From: Calliopsis andreniformis
Lineage: Eukaryota > Arthropoda > Insecta > Hymenoptera > Andrenidae
Length of the DNA stretch: 64,000 bases
Direction of reading: 5' to 3'
Assembly: GCF_051401765.1 (NCBI RefSeq)
Contig: NW_027480565.1
Location: 248,001-312,000 of the forward strand
In this document: in pieces, positions 42,415-57,014 of the stretch
Position numbering within the stretch: position 1 is the stretch's first letter
Layout: each line of letters starts with the position of its first letter
Made by a program: the position numbers and the translations under genes
Notes under the pieces: generated by a model
Database searches by the model: none
The model's input: the letters and a program-made list of their open reading frames with translations, nothing else
What the model was told of the DNA's origin: nothing

Positions 42415-43146
42415 AAACTAGGAAAGATTCATAATAATCGTTATAATTGCATTCTTAACCATAAAAATCCAAATAGCCGTAATAATTTGAATTTTCATCA
42501 TAATAATCATACTAACAACCATAATAGTCACAGCAATCATCATAATAACTACAATAATCATAGTAATCATAATTATAATCTTAATAGTGACAGCTATGAC
42601 CACAATAATAATAATAATCATAGTAATAATTATACTAACTATAATAATCATAACAGTCGTAGTAATAATCAGAATAATCATGGATATAATCATAATAATC
42701 ATTATTATAGCCATAATATTCCCAATAATCATAGTAGCCGTAATAACCTGAATGGTGATCATAATAATCATACTAACAACGCTAATAATCGTAGTAATCA
42801 TCATAATAACTACAATAATCATAATAACCATAATTATAAGCTTAATAATCATGGCAATAGTAACAATAATCATAATAACCATACCAATCTTAATGATGAT
42901 CGTAATAATCATCATAATTGTACCAACATCCATAATAACCATAGTAATCATAATAATAAATATAATAAGCTTTGAAATAATCATAATAACCGTTATACTA
43001 GCCATAGTAACCATAATAATCATAATAATTATAATAATAACCATAATAAGCTTGGAAATAATCATAATAACCATTATACTAGCCATAATAACCATAACAA
43101 TCATAATAACTAGAATAATCATAATAGTCATAATAATAACCATAAT
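42415..43146. repeat. P module, 732-bp form
   Basis: Full P with the 81-bp AAGCTTTGAAAT subunit that the 651-bp form lacks. Marker acagctatgacc is near 42,590. Repeated at 45,573-46,304 (shift 3158). Confidence 0.86.
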
Positions 43147-45033
43147 AAACTAGGAAAGAGTCATAATAATCATTATAATTGCATTCTTAACCATAAAAAT
43201 CCAAATCGCCGTAATAATTTGAATTTTCATCATAATAATCATACTAACAACCATTATAATCATAGTAATCGTCATAATAACTACATTAATCATGATAATC
43301 ATAGTAATAATTATACTAACTATAATAATCATAACAGTCGTAATAATAAACGGAATAATCATGGAAATAATCTTAATAATCATGATTATAGCCATAATAA
43401 CCCTGATAGTCATAGTAGCCGTAATAATCTTAATGATGAACATAATATCCACCCTAATTATACCAAGATACGTAATAACCATAAGAATCATAATAAAAAC
43501 CATAATAGGCTTGCAAATAATCATAATAAACATTATACTAGCCATAACAACCATAATAGACATAATAGCCATAATAATCACAATATTCGTAATAATAACA
43601 ATAATGAACTTGGAAATAATAGTAAGAATAATTTTAGTAGCCGTAATATCCATAAAAATCTCAATAGCCATAATAATCTGAATGGCGATCACAATAATCA
43701 TACTAACAACCATAATGATCATAGTAATCATCATAATAAACAGAATAGTCATGTAAATAAACTTAATAATCATCATTATAGACATAATAGCCATAATAAT
43801 CGTAATAACCATAATGATGTTAATGATGACCATAATATACATCATAATTATACTAAGACATATAATAATCAGAGTAATCATAATAATAAACATAATAAGC
43901 TTTGAAATAATCATAATAACCTTTATACTAGCCATAATAGCCATAATAAACACAATAACTGCAATAATCATAACAATTATCATAATAACCATAATAAGCT
44001 TGGAAATAATCATACTAACCATTATACTAGCCATAATAACCATAATAATCATAATAACTATAATAATCGTAATAGTCATACTAATAACCATAATAAGCTG
44101 GGAAAAAATCATAATAATCATTATAATAGCCATAATAACCATAAAAATCACATTAGCCATAATAATCTGAATGGTGATCATAATAATCATACCAACAAGC
44201 CTATTAATCATAGTATTCATCATAATAACTGCAACAATCATATGAGTCGTAATAATAAACAGAATAATCATGAAAATAATCCTAATACTCATTATTATAG
44301 ACATAATAATCATAATATTCGTAATAACCATAATGATCATAATGATGATCATAATATTCATCATAATTATACCAACATCCATAATAACCAAAGTAATCAT
44401 AATAATAAACATAATAAGCTTTGAAGTTATCATAATAACCGTTATACTAGCCATAGTATCCATAATAATCATAATAACCATAATAATCATAATAATTATA
44501 ATAATAACCATAATAAGCTTGGAAATAATCATAATAAGCATGATACTAGCCATAATAATCATAATAATCATAATAACTACAATAATCATAATAGTCATAT
44601 TAATAACCACAATAAACTTGGAAATAATCATAACAATCACTATAATAGCAATAATAACCATAAAAATCATAATAGCCATAATAATTTGAATCTTGTTCAT
44701 AACAATCATACTAACCACCATAATAATCATAGTAATCATCATAATAACTACAACAATCATAAGAGTCCTAATAATGAACAGAATAATCATGGAAATAACC
44801 TTAATAATCGTTATTATAGATATAATAGTCATAATAATCGCAATAACCATAATGATCTTAATGATGATCATGATATTCATCATAATTTTACCAAGATCCA
44901 AAATAATCATAGTAAACATAATAATAACCATAATAAGCTTGGAAATAATCATAATAACCATTATACTAGCCATAATATCCATAACAATCATAATAACTTG
45001 AATAATCATAATAGTCATAATAATAACCATAAT
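43147..45033. repeat. Q-type start fused to the 1584-type tail, 1887 bp
   Basis: A5 lies at offset 507 (43,654). The sequence is Q-like to about 44,573 and then switches to the end of the 1584-bp unit (cataatagtcatattaat, ataagagtcctaataatg). The switch is the joint of the 3158-bp tandem duplication. Confidence 0.84.
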
Positions 45034-45572
45034 AAACTAGGAAAGATTCATAATAATAATTATAATAGCATTAATAACAATAAAAACCAAATAGCCATAA
45101 TAATTTGAATTTTCATCATTATAATCATACTAACAACCATTATAATCATAGTAATCGTCATAATAACTACATTCATCAAAATAATCATAGTAATAATTAT
45201 ACTAACTATAATAATTATAACAGTCGTAATAATAAACAGAATAATCATGGAAATATTCTTAATAATCATTATTATAGCCATAATATTCCCAATAATCATA
45301 GTAGCCGTAATAATCTTAATGATGATCATAATATCCATCATAATTATACTAAGACATATAATAATCAGAGTAATCCTAATAATAACCATAATAAGCTTGG
45401 AAATAATCATAATAACCATTATACTAGCCATAATAACCATAATAATCATAATAATTATAATAATAACCATAATAAGCTTGGAAATAATCATAATAACCAT
45501 TATACTAGCCATAATAACCATAACAATCATAATAACTAGAATAATCATAATAGTCATAATAATAACCATAAT
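45034..45572. repeat. S module, 539 bp
   Basis: Copy of 41,877-42,414 with one base more, agcattaataacaataaaaacc near 45,068. It still lacks the T of aaaaatcc. Confidence 0.82.
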
Positions 45573-46304
45573 AAACTAGGAAAGATTCATAATAATCGTT
45601 ATAATTGCATTCTTAACCATAAAAATCCAAATAGCCGTAATAATTTGAATTTTCATCATAATAATCATACTAACAACCATAATAGTCACAGCAATCATCA
45701 TAATAACTACAATAATCATAATAATCATAATTATAATCTTAATAGTGACAGCTATGACCACAATAATAATAATAATCATAGTAATAATTATACTAACTAT
45801 AATAATCATAACAGTCGTAGTAATAATCAGAATAATCATGGATATAATCATAATAATCATTATTATAGCCATAATATTCCCAATAATCATAGTAGCCGTA
45901 ATAACCTGAATGGTGATCATAATAATCATACTAACAACGCTAATAATCGTAGTAATCATCATAATAACTACAATAATCATAATAACCATAATTATAAGCT
46001 TAATAATCATAGCAATAGTAACAATAATCATAATAACCATACCAATCTTAATGATGATCGTAATAATCATCATAATTGTACCAACATCCATAATAACCAT
46101 AGTAATCATAATAATAAATATAATAAGCTTTGAAATAATCATAATAACCGTTATACTAGCCATAGTAACCATAATAATCATAATAATTATAATAATAACC
46201 ATAATAAGCTTGGAAATAATCATAATAACCATTATACTAGCCATAATAACCATAACAATCATAATAACTAGAATAATCATAATAGTCATAATAATAACCA
46301 TAAT
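45573..46304. repeat. P module, 732-bp form
   Basis: Near-identical to 42,415-43,146 (shift 3158). Small differences include agcaatagtaac here against ggcaatagtaac near 42,852. Confidence 0.86.
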
Positions 46305-48278
46305 AAACTAGGAAAGAGTCATAATAATCATTATAATTGCATTCTTAACCATAAAAATCCAAATCGCCGTAATAATTTGAATTTTCATCATAATAATCAT
46401 ACTAACAACCATTATAATCATAGTAATCGTCATAATAACTACATTAATCATGATAATCATAGTAATAATTATACTAACTATAATAATCATAACAGTCGTA
46501 ATAATAAACGGAATAATCATGGAAATAATCTTAATAATCATGATTATAGCCATAATAACCCTGATAGTCATAGTAGCCGTAATAATCTTAATGATGAACA
46601 TAATATCCACCCTAATTATACCAAGATACGTAATAACCATAAGAATCATAATAAAAACCATAATAGGCTTGCAAATAATCATAATAAACATTATACTAGC
46701 CATAACAACCATAATAGACATAATAGCCATAATAATCACAATATTCGTAATAATAACAATAATGAACTTGGAAATAATAGTAAGAATAATTTTAGTAGCC
46801 GTAATATCCATAAAAATCACAATAGCCATAATAATCTGAATGGCGATCACAATAATCATACTAACAACCATAATGATCATAGTAATCATCATAATAAACA
46901 GAATAGTCATGTAAATAAACTTAATAATCATCATTATAGACATAATAGCCATAATAATCGTAATAACCATAATGATGTTAATGATGACCATAATATACAT
47001 CATAATTATACTAAGACATATAATAATCAGAGTAATCATAATAATAAACATAATAAGCTTTGAAATAATCATAATAACCTTTATACTAGCCATAATAGCC
47101 ATAATAAACACAATAACTGCAATAATCATAACAATTATCATAATAACCATAATAAGCTTGGAAATAATCATACTAACCATTATACTAGCCATAATAACCA
47201 TAATAATCATAATAACTATAATAATCGTAATAGTCATACTAATAACCATAATAAGCTGGGAAAAAATCATAATAATCATTATAATAGCCATAATAACCAT
47301 AAAAATCACATTAGCCATAATAATCTGAATGGTGATCATAATAATCATACCAACAAGCCTATTAATCATAGTATTCATCATAATAACTGCAACAATCATA
47401 TGAGTCGTAATAATAAACAGAATAATCATGAAAATAATCCTAATACTCATTATTATAGACATAATAATCATAATATTCGTAATAACCATAATGATCATAA
47501 TGATGATCATAATATTCATCATAATTATACCAACATCCATAATAACCAAAGTAATCATAATAATAAACATAATAAGCTTTGAAGTTATCATAATAACCGT
47601 TATACTAGCCATAGTATCCATAATAATCATAATAACCATAATAATCATAATAATTATAATAATAACCATAATAAGCTTGGAAATAATCATAATAAGCATG
47701 ATACTAGCCATAATAATCATAATAATCATAATAACTATAATAATAATAATACACATAATAATAACAATAATAAACATGGAAAGAATCATAATAATCATTA
47801 TAATAGCATTAATAACAATAATAATCCAAATAGCCATAATAATTTGAATTTTCATCATAATAATCATACTAACAACCATTATAATCATAGTAATCGTCAG
47901 AATAACTACATTTATCATAATAATCATAGTAATAATTATACTAACTGTAATAATCATAACATTCGTAATAATAAACAGAATAATCATGGAAATAATCTTA
48001 ATAATCATTATTATAGCCATAATAACCCTGATAATCATAGTAGCCGTAATAATCTTAATGATGATCATAATACCCATCATAATTATACCGAGATCCGTAA
48101 TAATCATAATAATCATAATACTAACCATAATAGGCTTGGAAATAATCATAATAAACATTATACTAGCCATAACAACCATAATAGTCATAATAGCCATAAT
48201 AATCATAATAGTCGTAATAATAACCATAATGGACTTGGAAATAATCGTAATAATCATTATAATAGCCATAATAGCCAT
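46305..48278. repeat. Q block copy 3, 1974 bp
   Basis: Shares the private string ccaccctaatt (near 46,607) with 43,147-45,033, showing the 3158-bp duplication. From about 47,731 it carries ordinary R sequence. Ends at A4 (48,279), followed by tcacaacagcc. Confidence 0.86.
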
Positions 48279-49744
48279 AAAATCACAACAGCCATAATAA
48301 TCTGAATGGCGATCACAATAATCATACTAACAACCATAATGATCATAGTAATCTTCATAATAAACAGAATAGTCGTGTAAATAAACTTAATAATCATCAT
48401 TATAGACATAATAGTCATAATTATCGTAATAACCATAATGGTGTTAATGATGACCATAATATTCATCATAATTATACTAAGACATATAATAATCAGAGTA
48501 ATCATAATAATAAACATAATAAGCTTTGAAATAATCATAATAACCTTTATACTAGCGATAACAGCCATAATAAACACAATAACTGCAATAATCATAAAAA
48601 TTATCATAATAACCATAACAAGCTTGGAAATAACCATACTAACCATTATACTAGCCATAATAACCATAATAATCATAATAACTATAATAATCGTAATAGT
48701 CATACTAATAACCATAATAAGCTGGGAAAAAATCATAATAATCATTATAATAGCCATAATAACCATAAAAATCACATTAGCCATAATAATCTGATTGGTG
48801 ATCATAATAATCATACCAACAAGCCTATTAATCATAGTATTCATCATAATAACTGCAACAATCATATGAGTCGTAATAATAAACAGAATAATCATGAAAA
48901 TAATCCTAATACTCATTATTATAGACATAATAATCATAATATTCGTAATAACCATAATGATCATAATGATGATCATAATATTCATCATAATTATACCAAC
49001 ATCCATAATAACCAAAGTAATCATAATAATAAACATAATAAGCTTTGAAGTTATCATAATAACCGTTATACTAGCCATAGTATCCATAATAATCATAATA
49101 ACCATAATAATCATAATAATTATAATAATAACCATAATAAGCTTAGAAATAATCATAATAAGCATGATACTAGCCATAATAATCATAATAATCATAATAA
49201 CTATAATAATAATAATACACATAATAATAACAATAATAAACATGGAAAGAATCATAATAATCATTATAATAGCATTAATAACAATAATAATCCAAATAGC
49301 CATAATAATTTGAATTTTCATCATAATAATCATACTAACAACCATTATAATCATGGTAATCGTCAGAATAACTACATTTATCATAATAATCATAGTAATA
49401 ATTATACTAACTATAATAATCATAACATTCGTAATAATAAACAGAATAATCATGGAAATAATCTTAATAATCATTATTATAGCCATAATAACCCTGATAA
49501 TCATAGTAGCCGTAATAATCTTAATGATGATCATAATACCCATCATAATTATACCAAGATCCGTAATAATCATAATAATCATAATAATAACCATAATAGG
49601 CTTGGAAATAATCATAATAAACATTATACTAGCCATAACAACCATAATAGTCATAATAGCCATAATAATCATAATAGTCGTAATAATAACCATAATGGAC
49701 TTGGAAATAATCGTAATAATCATTATAATAGCCATAATAGCCAT
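48279..49744. repeat. R module, 1466 bp, starting with A4
   Basis: Equals the R part of Q but opens with A4 and so is one base shorter. Carries ctgattggtgatc near 48,791. Repeated at 51,325 (shift 3046), and a related copy is at 58,989. Confidence 0.85.
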
Positions 49745-50166
49745 AAAATCACAATAGCCATAATAATCTGAATGGCGATCACAATAATCATACTAACAAC
49801 CATAATGATCATAGTAATCTTCATAATAAACAGAATAGTCGTGTAAATAAACTTAATAATCATCATTATAGACATAATAGTCATAATTATCGTAATAACC
49901 ATAATGGTGTTAATGATGACCATAATATTCATCATAATTATACTAAGACATATAATAATCAGAGTAATCATAATAATAAACATAATAAGCTTTGAAATAA
50001 TCATAATAACCGTTATACTAGCCATAGTAACCATAATAATCATAATAATTATAATAATAACCATAATAAGCTTGGAAATAATCATAATAACCATTATACT
50101 AACCATAATAACCATAACAATCATAATAACTAGAATAATCATAATAGTCATAATAATAACCATAAT
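49745..50166. repeat. T module, 422 bp
   Basis: A4 at 49,745-49,748. Includes the 81-bp subunit. Followed by a P module, as at 16,916 and 52,791. Confidence 0.84.
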
Positions 50167-50817
50167 AAACTAGGAAAAATTCATAATAATCGTTATAATT
50201 GCATTCTTAACCATAAAAATCCAAATAGCCGTAATAATTTGAATTTTCATCATAATAATCATACTAACAACCATAATAATCACAGCAATCATCATAATAA
50301 CTACAATAATCATAATAATCATAATTATAATCTTAATAGTGACAGCTATGACCACAATAATAATAATAATCATAGTAATAATTATACTAACTATAATAAT
50401 CATAACAGTCGTAATAATAATCAGAATAATCATGGATATAATCATAATAATCATTATTATAGCCATAATATTCCCAATAATCATAGTAGCCGTAATAACC
50501 TGAATGGTGATCATAATAATCATACTAACAACGCTAATAATCATAGTAATCATCATAATAACTACAATAATCATAATAACCATAATTATAAGCTTAATAA
50601 TCATAGCAATAATAACAATAATCTTAATAACCATACCAATCTTAATGATGATCGTAATAATCATCATAATTGTACCAACATCCATAATAATCATAATAAT
50701 TATAATAATAACCATAATAAGCTTGGAAATAATCATAATAACCATTATACTAGCCATAATAACCATAACAATCATAATAACTAGAATAATCATAATAGTC
50801 ATAATAATAACCATAAT
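50167..50817. repeat. P module, 651-bp form
   Basis: Landmark variant aaactaggaaaaattc, as at 17,338 and 53,213. Marker acagctatgacc is near 50,342. Confidence 0.86.
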
Positions 50818-51324
50818 AAACTAGGAAAGAGTCATAATAATCATTATAATTGCATTCTTAACCATAAAAATCCAATTCGCCGTAATAATTTGAATTTTCA
50901 TCATAATAATCATACTAACAACCATTATAATCATAGTAATCGTCATAATAACTACATTAATCATGATAATCATAGTAATAATTATACTAACTATAATAAT
51001 CATAACAGTCGTAATAATAAACGGAATAATCATGGAAATAATCTTAATAATCATGATTATAGCCATAATAACCCTGATAATCATAGTAGCCGTAATAATC
51101 TTAATGATGATCATAATACCCATCATAATTATACCAAGATCCGTAATAATCATAATAATCATAATAATAACCATAATAGGCTTGGAAATAATCATAATAA
51201 ACATTATACTAGCCATAACAACCATAATAGTCATAATAGCCATAATAATCATAATAGTCGTAATAATAACCATAATGGACTTGGAAATAATCGTAATAAT
51301 CATTATAATAGCCATAATAGCCAT
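50818..51324. repeat. Short q block, 507 bp
   Basis: q start to about 51,070, then R-end sequence (ataaccctgataatcat). A private base gives ccaattcgcc near 50,876. Lies between the two members of the 3046-bp duplication. Confidence 0.85.
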
Positions 51325-52790
51325 AAAATCACAATAGCCATAATAATCTGAATGGCGATCACAATAATCATACTAACAACCATAATGATCATAGTAATCT
51401 TCATAATAAACAGAATAGTCGTGTAAATAAACTTAATAATCATCATTATAGACATAATAGTCATAATTATCGTAATAACCATAATGGTGTTAATGATGAC
51501 CATAATATTCATCATAATTATACTAAGACATATAATAATCAGAGTAATCATAATAATAAACATAATAAGCTTTGAAATAATCATAATAACCTTTATACTA
51601 GCGATAATAGCCATAATAAACACAATAACTGCAATAATCATAAAAATTATCATAATAACCATAACAAGCTTGGAAATAACCATACTAACCATTATACTAG
51701 CCATAATAACCATAATAATCATAATAACTATAATAATCGTAATAGTCATACTAATAACCATAATAAGCTGGGAAAAAATCATAATAATCATTATAATAGC
51801 CATAATAACCATAAAAATCACATTAGCCATAATAATCTGATTGGTGATCATAATAATCATACCAACAAGCCTATTAATCATAGTATTCATCATAATAACT
51901 GCAACAATCATATGAGTCGTAATAATAAACAGAATAATCATGAAAATAATCCTAATACTCATTATTATAGACATAATAATCATAATATTCGTAATAACCA
52001 TAATGATCATAATGATGATCATAATATTCATCATAATTATACCAACATCCATAATAACCAAAGTAATCATAATAATAAACATAATAAGCTTTGAAGTTAT
52101 CATAATAACCGTTATACTAGCCATAGTATCCATAATAATCATAATAACCATAATAATCATAATAATTATAATAATAACCATAATAAGCTTAGAAATAATC
52201 ATAATAAGCATGATACTAGCCATAATAATCATAATAATCATAATAACTATAATAATAATAATACACATAATAATAACAATAATAAACATGGAAAGAATCA
52301 TAATAATCATTATAATAGCATTAATAACAATAATAATCCAAATAGCCATAATAATTTGAATTTTCATCATAATAATCATACTAACAACCATTATAATCAT
52401 GGTAATCGTCAGAATAACTACATTTATCATAATAATCATAGTAATAATTATACTAACTATAATAATCATAACATTCGTAATAATAAACAGAATAATCATG
52501 GAAATAATCTTAATAATCATTATTATAGCCATAATAACCCTGATAATCATAGTAGCCGTAATAATCTTAATGATGATCATAATACCCATCATAATTATAC
52601 CAAGATCCGTAATAATCATAATAATCATAATAATAACCATAATAGGCTTGGAAATAATCATAATAAACATTATACTAGCCATAACAACCATAATAGTCAT
52701 AATAGCCATAATAATCATAATAGTCGTAATAATAACCATAATGGACTTGGAAATAATCGTAATAATCATTATAATAGCCATAATAGCCAT
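51325..52790. repeat. R module, 1466 bp, starting with A4
   Basis: Copy of 48,279-49,744 at a shift of 3046, with ctgattggtgatc near 51,837. Confidence 0.86.
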
Positions 52791-53212
52791 AAAATCACAA
52801 TAGCCATAATAATCTGAATGGCGATCACAATAATCATACTAACAACCATAATGATCATAGTAATCTTCATAATAAACAGAATAGTCGTGTAAATAAACTT
52901 AATAATCATCATTATAGACATAATAGTCATAATTATCGTAATAACCATAATGGTGTTAATGATGACCATAATATTCATCATAATTATACTAAGACATATA
53001 ATAATCAGAGTAATCATAATAATAAACATAATAAGCTTTGAAATAATCATAATAACCGTTATACTAGCCATAGTAACCATAATAATCATAATAATTATAA
53101 TAATAACCATAATAAGCTTGGAAATAATCATAATAACCATTATACTAACCATAATAACCATAACAATCATAATAACTAGAATAATCATAATAGTCATAAT
53201 AATAACCATAAT
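52791..53212. repeat. T module, 422 bp
   Basis: Copy of 49,745-50,166 at a shift of 3046. Confidence 0.85.
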
Positions 53213-53863
53213 AAACTAGGAAAAATTCATAATAATCGTTATAATTGCATTCTTAACCATAAAAATCCAAATAGCCGTAATAATTTGAATTTTCATCATA
53301 ATAATCATACTAACAACCATAATAATCACAGCAATCATCATAATAACTACAATAATCATAATAATCATAATTATAATCTTAATAGTGACAGCTATGACCA
53401 CAATAATAATAATAATCATAGTAATAATTATACTAACTATAATAATCATAACAGTCGTAATAATAATCAGAATAATCATGGATATAATCATAATAATCAT
53501 TATTATAGCCATAATATTCCCAATAATCATAGTAGCCGTAATAACCTGAATGGTGATCATAATAATCATACTAACAACGCTAATAATCATAGTAATCATC
53601 ATAATAACTACAATAATCATAATAACCATAATTATAAGCTTAATAATCATAGCAATAATAACAATAATCTTAATAACCATACCAATCTTAATGATGATCG
53701 TAATAATCATCATAATTGTACCAACATCCATAATAATCATAATAATTATAATAATAACCATAATAAGCTTGGAAATAATCATAATAACCATTATACTAGC
53801 CATAATAACCATAACAATCATAATAACTAGAATAATCATAATAGTCATAATAATAACCATAAT
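53213..53863. repeat. P module, 651-bp form
   Basis: Copy of 50,167-50,817 at a shift of 3046. Confidence 0.86.
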
Positions 53864-55837
53864 AAACTAGGAAAGAGTCATAATAATCATTATAATTGCA
53901 TTCTTAACCATAAAAATCCAAATCGCCGTAATAATTTGAATTTTCATCATAATAATCATACTAACAACCATTATAATCATAGTAATCGTCATAATAACTA
54001 CATTAATCATGATAATCATAGTAATAATTATACTAACTATAATAATCATAACAGTCGTAATAATAAACGGAATAATCATGGAAATAATCTTAATAATCAT
54101 GATTATAGCCATAATAACCCTGATAGTCATAGTAGCCGTAATAATCTTAATGATGAACATAATATCCATCCTAATTATACCAAGATACGTAATAACCATA
54201 AGAATCATAATAAAAACCATAATAGGCTTGCAAATAATCATAATAAACATTATACTAGCCATAACAACCATAATAGACATAATAGCCATAATAATCATAA
54301 TAGTCGTAATAATAACCATAATGAACTTGGAAATAACCGTAGGAATAATTATAATAGCCGTAATATCCATAAAAATCGCAATAGCCATAATAATCTGAAT
54401 GGCGATCACAATAATCATACTAACAACCATAATGATCATAGTAGTCATCATAATAAACAGAATAGTCGTGTAAATAAACTTAATAATCATCCTTATAGAC
54501 ATAATAGCCATAATAATCGTAATAACCATAATGATGTTAATGATGACCATAATATACATCATAATTATACTAAGACATGTAATAATCAGAGTAATCATAA
54601 TAATAAACATAATAAGCTTTGAAGTAATCATAATAAACTTTATAATAGCCATAATAGCCATAATAAACACAATAACTGCAATAATCATAACAATTATCAT
54701 AATAACCATAATAAGCTTGGAAATAATCATACTAACCATTATACTAGCCATAATAACCATAATAATCATAATAACTATAATAATCGTAATAGTCATACTA
54801 ATAACCATAATAAGCTGGGAAAAAATCATAATAATCATTATAATAGCCATAATAACCATAAAAATCACATTAGCCATAATAATCTGAATGGTGATCATAA
54901 TAATCATACCAACAAGCCTATTAATCATAGTATTCATCATAATAACTGCAACAATCATATGAGTCGTAATAATAAACAGAATAATCATGAAAATAATCCT
55001 AATACTCATTATTATAGACATAATAATCATAATATTCGTAATAACCATAATGATCATAATGATGATCATAATATTCATCATAATTATACCAACATCCATA
55101 ATAACCAAAGTAATCATAATAATAAACATAATAAGCTTTGAAGTTATCATAATAACCGTTATACTAGCCATAGTATCCATAATAATCATAATAACCATAA
55201 TAATCATAATAATTATAATAATAACCATAATAAGCTTGGAAATAATCATAATAAGCATGATACTAGCCATAATAATCATAATAATCATAATAACTATAAT
55301 AATAATAATACACATAATAATAACAATAATAAACATGGAAAGAATCATAATAATCATTATAATAGCATTAATAACAATAATAATCCAAATAGCCATAATA
55401 ATTTGAATTTTCATCATAATAATCATACTAACAACCATTATAATCATAGTAATCGTCATAATAACTACATTAATCATGATAATCATAGTAATAATTATAC
55501 TAACTATAATAATCATAACAGTCGTAATAATAAACGGAATAATCATGGAAATAATCTTAATAATCATGATTATAGCCATAATAACCCTGATAGTCATAGT
55601 AGCCGTAATAATCTTAATGATGATCATAATACCCATCATAATTATACCAAGATCCGTAATAATCATAATAATCATAATAATAACCATAATAGGCTTGGAA
55701 ATAATCATAATAAACATTATACTAGCCATAACAACCATAATAGTCATAATAGCCATAATAATCATAATAGTCGTAATAATAACCATAATGGGCTTGGAAA
55801 TAATCGTAATAATCATTATAATAGCCATAATAGCCAT
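53864..55837. repeat. Q block copy 4, 1974 bp
   Basis: The first part shares aaccgtaggaat and tcgcaatagcc with array unit A (17,989). From about 54,625 it shares aactttataatagcc with 28,822. Near 55,403-55,620 the end of R has been overwritten by q-type sequence (aacggaataatc, ccctgatagtc), which looks like local gene conversion. Confidence 0.82.
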
Positions 55838-56673
55838 AAAATCACAATAGCCATAATAATCTGAATGGCGATCACAATAATCATACTAACAACCATAATG
55901 ATCATAGTAATCATCATAATAAACAGAACAGTCATGGAAATAATCTTAATAATCATGATTATTAACGTAATAACCATAATCATCGTAATAAGCATAATGA
56001 TCTTAATGATGACCATACTATTCATCATAATTATACTAAGACATATAATAATCAGAGTAATCACAATAATGAACATAATAAGCTTTGAAATAATCATAAT
56101 AACCTTTATACTAGCCAGAATAACCTTAATAATCACAATAACTAGAATAATCATAGTAAGCATTATATAAGCCATAATAATCATAATAATCATAATAACT
56201 ATAATAATCATAATAGTAATAATAATAACCATAATAAACTTGGAAATAATCATATTTACCATTATAGTAGCAACAATATATATAAAAATCATAATAGCCA
56301 TAATAATCTGAATGTTGATCGTAATAATCATACTAACAACCATAATAATCATAGTGATCATCATAATAACTACAATAATCATAATAATCGTAATTGTAAT
56401 GTTAATAGGCATAGCAATAATCACAATAATCATAGCAACCATAATAATCTTAATGATAATCGTAATATCGATCATAATTATACCAAGATCCGTAATAATC
56501 ATAATAATCATAATAATAACCATAATAGGCTTGGAAATAATCATAATAAACATTATACTAGCCATAACAACCATAATAGTCATAATAGCCATAATAATCA
56601 TAATAGTCGTAATAATAACCATAATGGACTTGGAAATAATCGTAATAATCATTATAATAGCCATAATAGCCAT
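55838..56673. repeat. 836-bp module with family 1-like monomer
   Basis: Opens with A4. It later holds cgtaattgtaatgtt (near 56,388), a family 1 signature, then returns to R-end sequence before the next A4 (56,674). Unusual strings attatataagcc (near 56,163) and acaatatatataaaa (near 56,272) are not seen elsewhere in the window. Confidence 0.8.
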
Positions 56674-57014
56674 AAAATCACAATAGCCATAATAATCTGA
56701 ATGGCGATCACAATAATCATACTAACAACCATAATGATCATAGTAATCATCATAATAAACAGAATATTCGTGTAAATAAACTTAATAATCATCATTATAG
56801 ACATAATAGCCATAATTATCGTAATAACCATAATGATGTTAATGATGACCATAATATTCATCATAATTATACTAAGACATATAATAATCAGAGTAATCCT
56901 AATAATAACCATAATAAGCTTGGAAATAATCATAATAACCATTATACTAGCCATAATAACCATAACAATCATAATAACTAGAATAATCATAATAGTCATA
57001 ATAATAACCATAAT
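56674..57014. repeat. T module, 341-bp form
   Basis: A4 start. Lacks the 81-bp subunit. Private base gives gaatattcgtg near 56,763. Confidence 0.84.
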
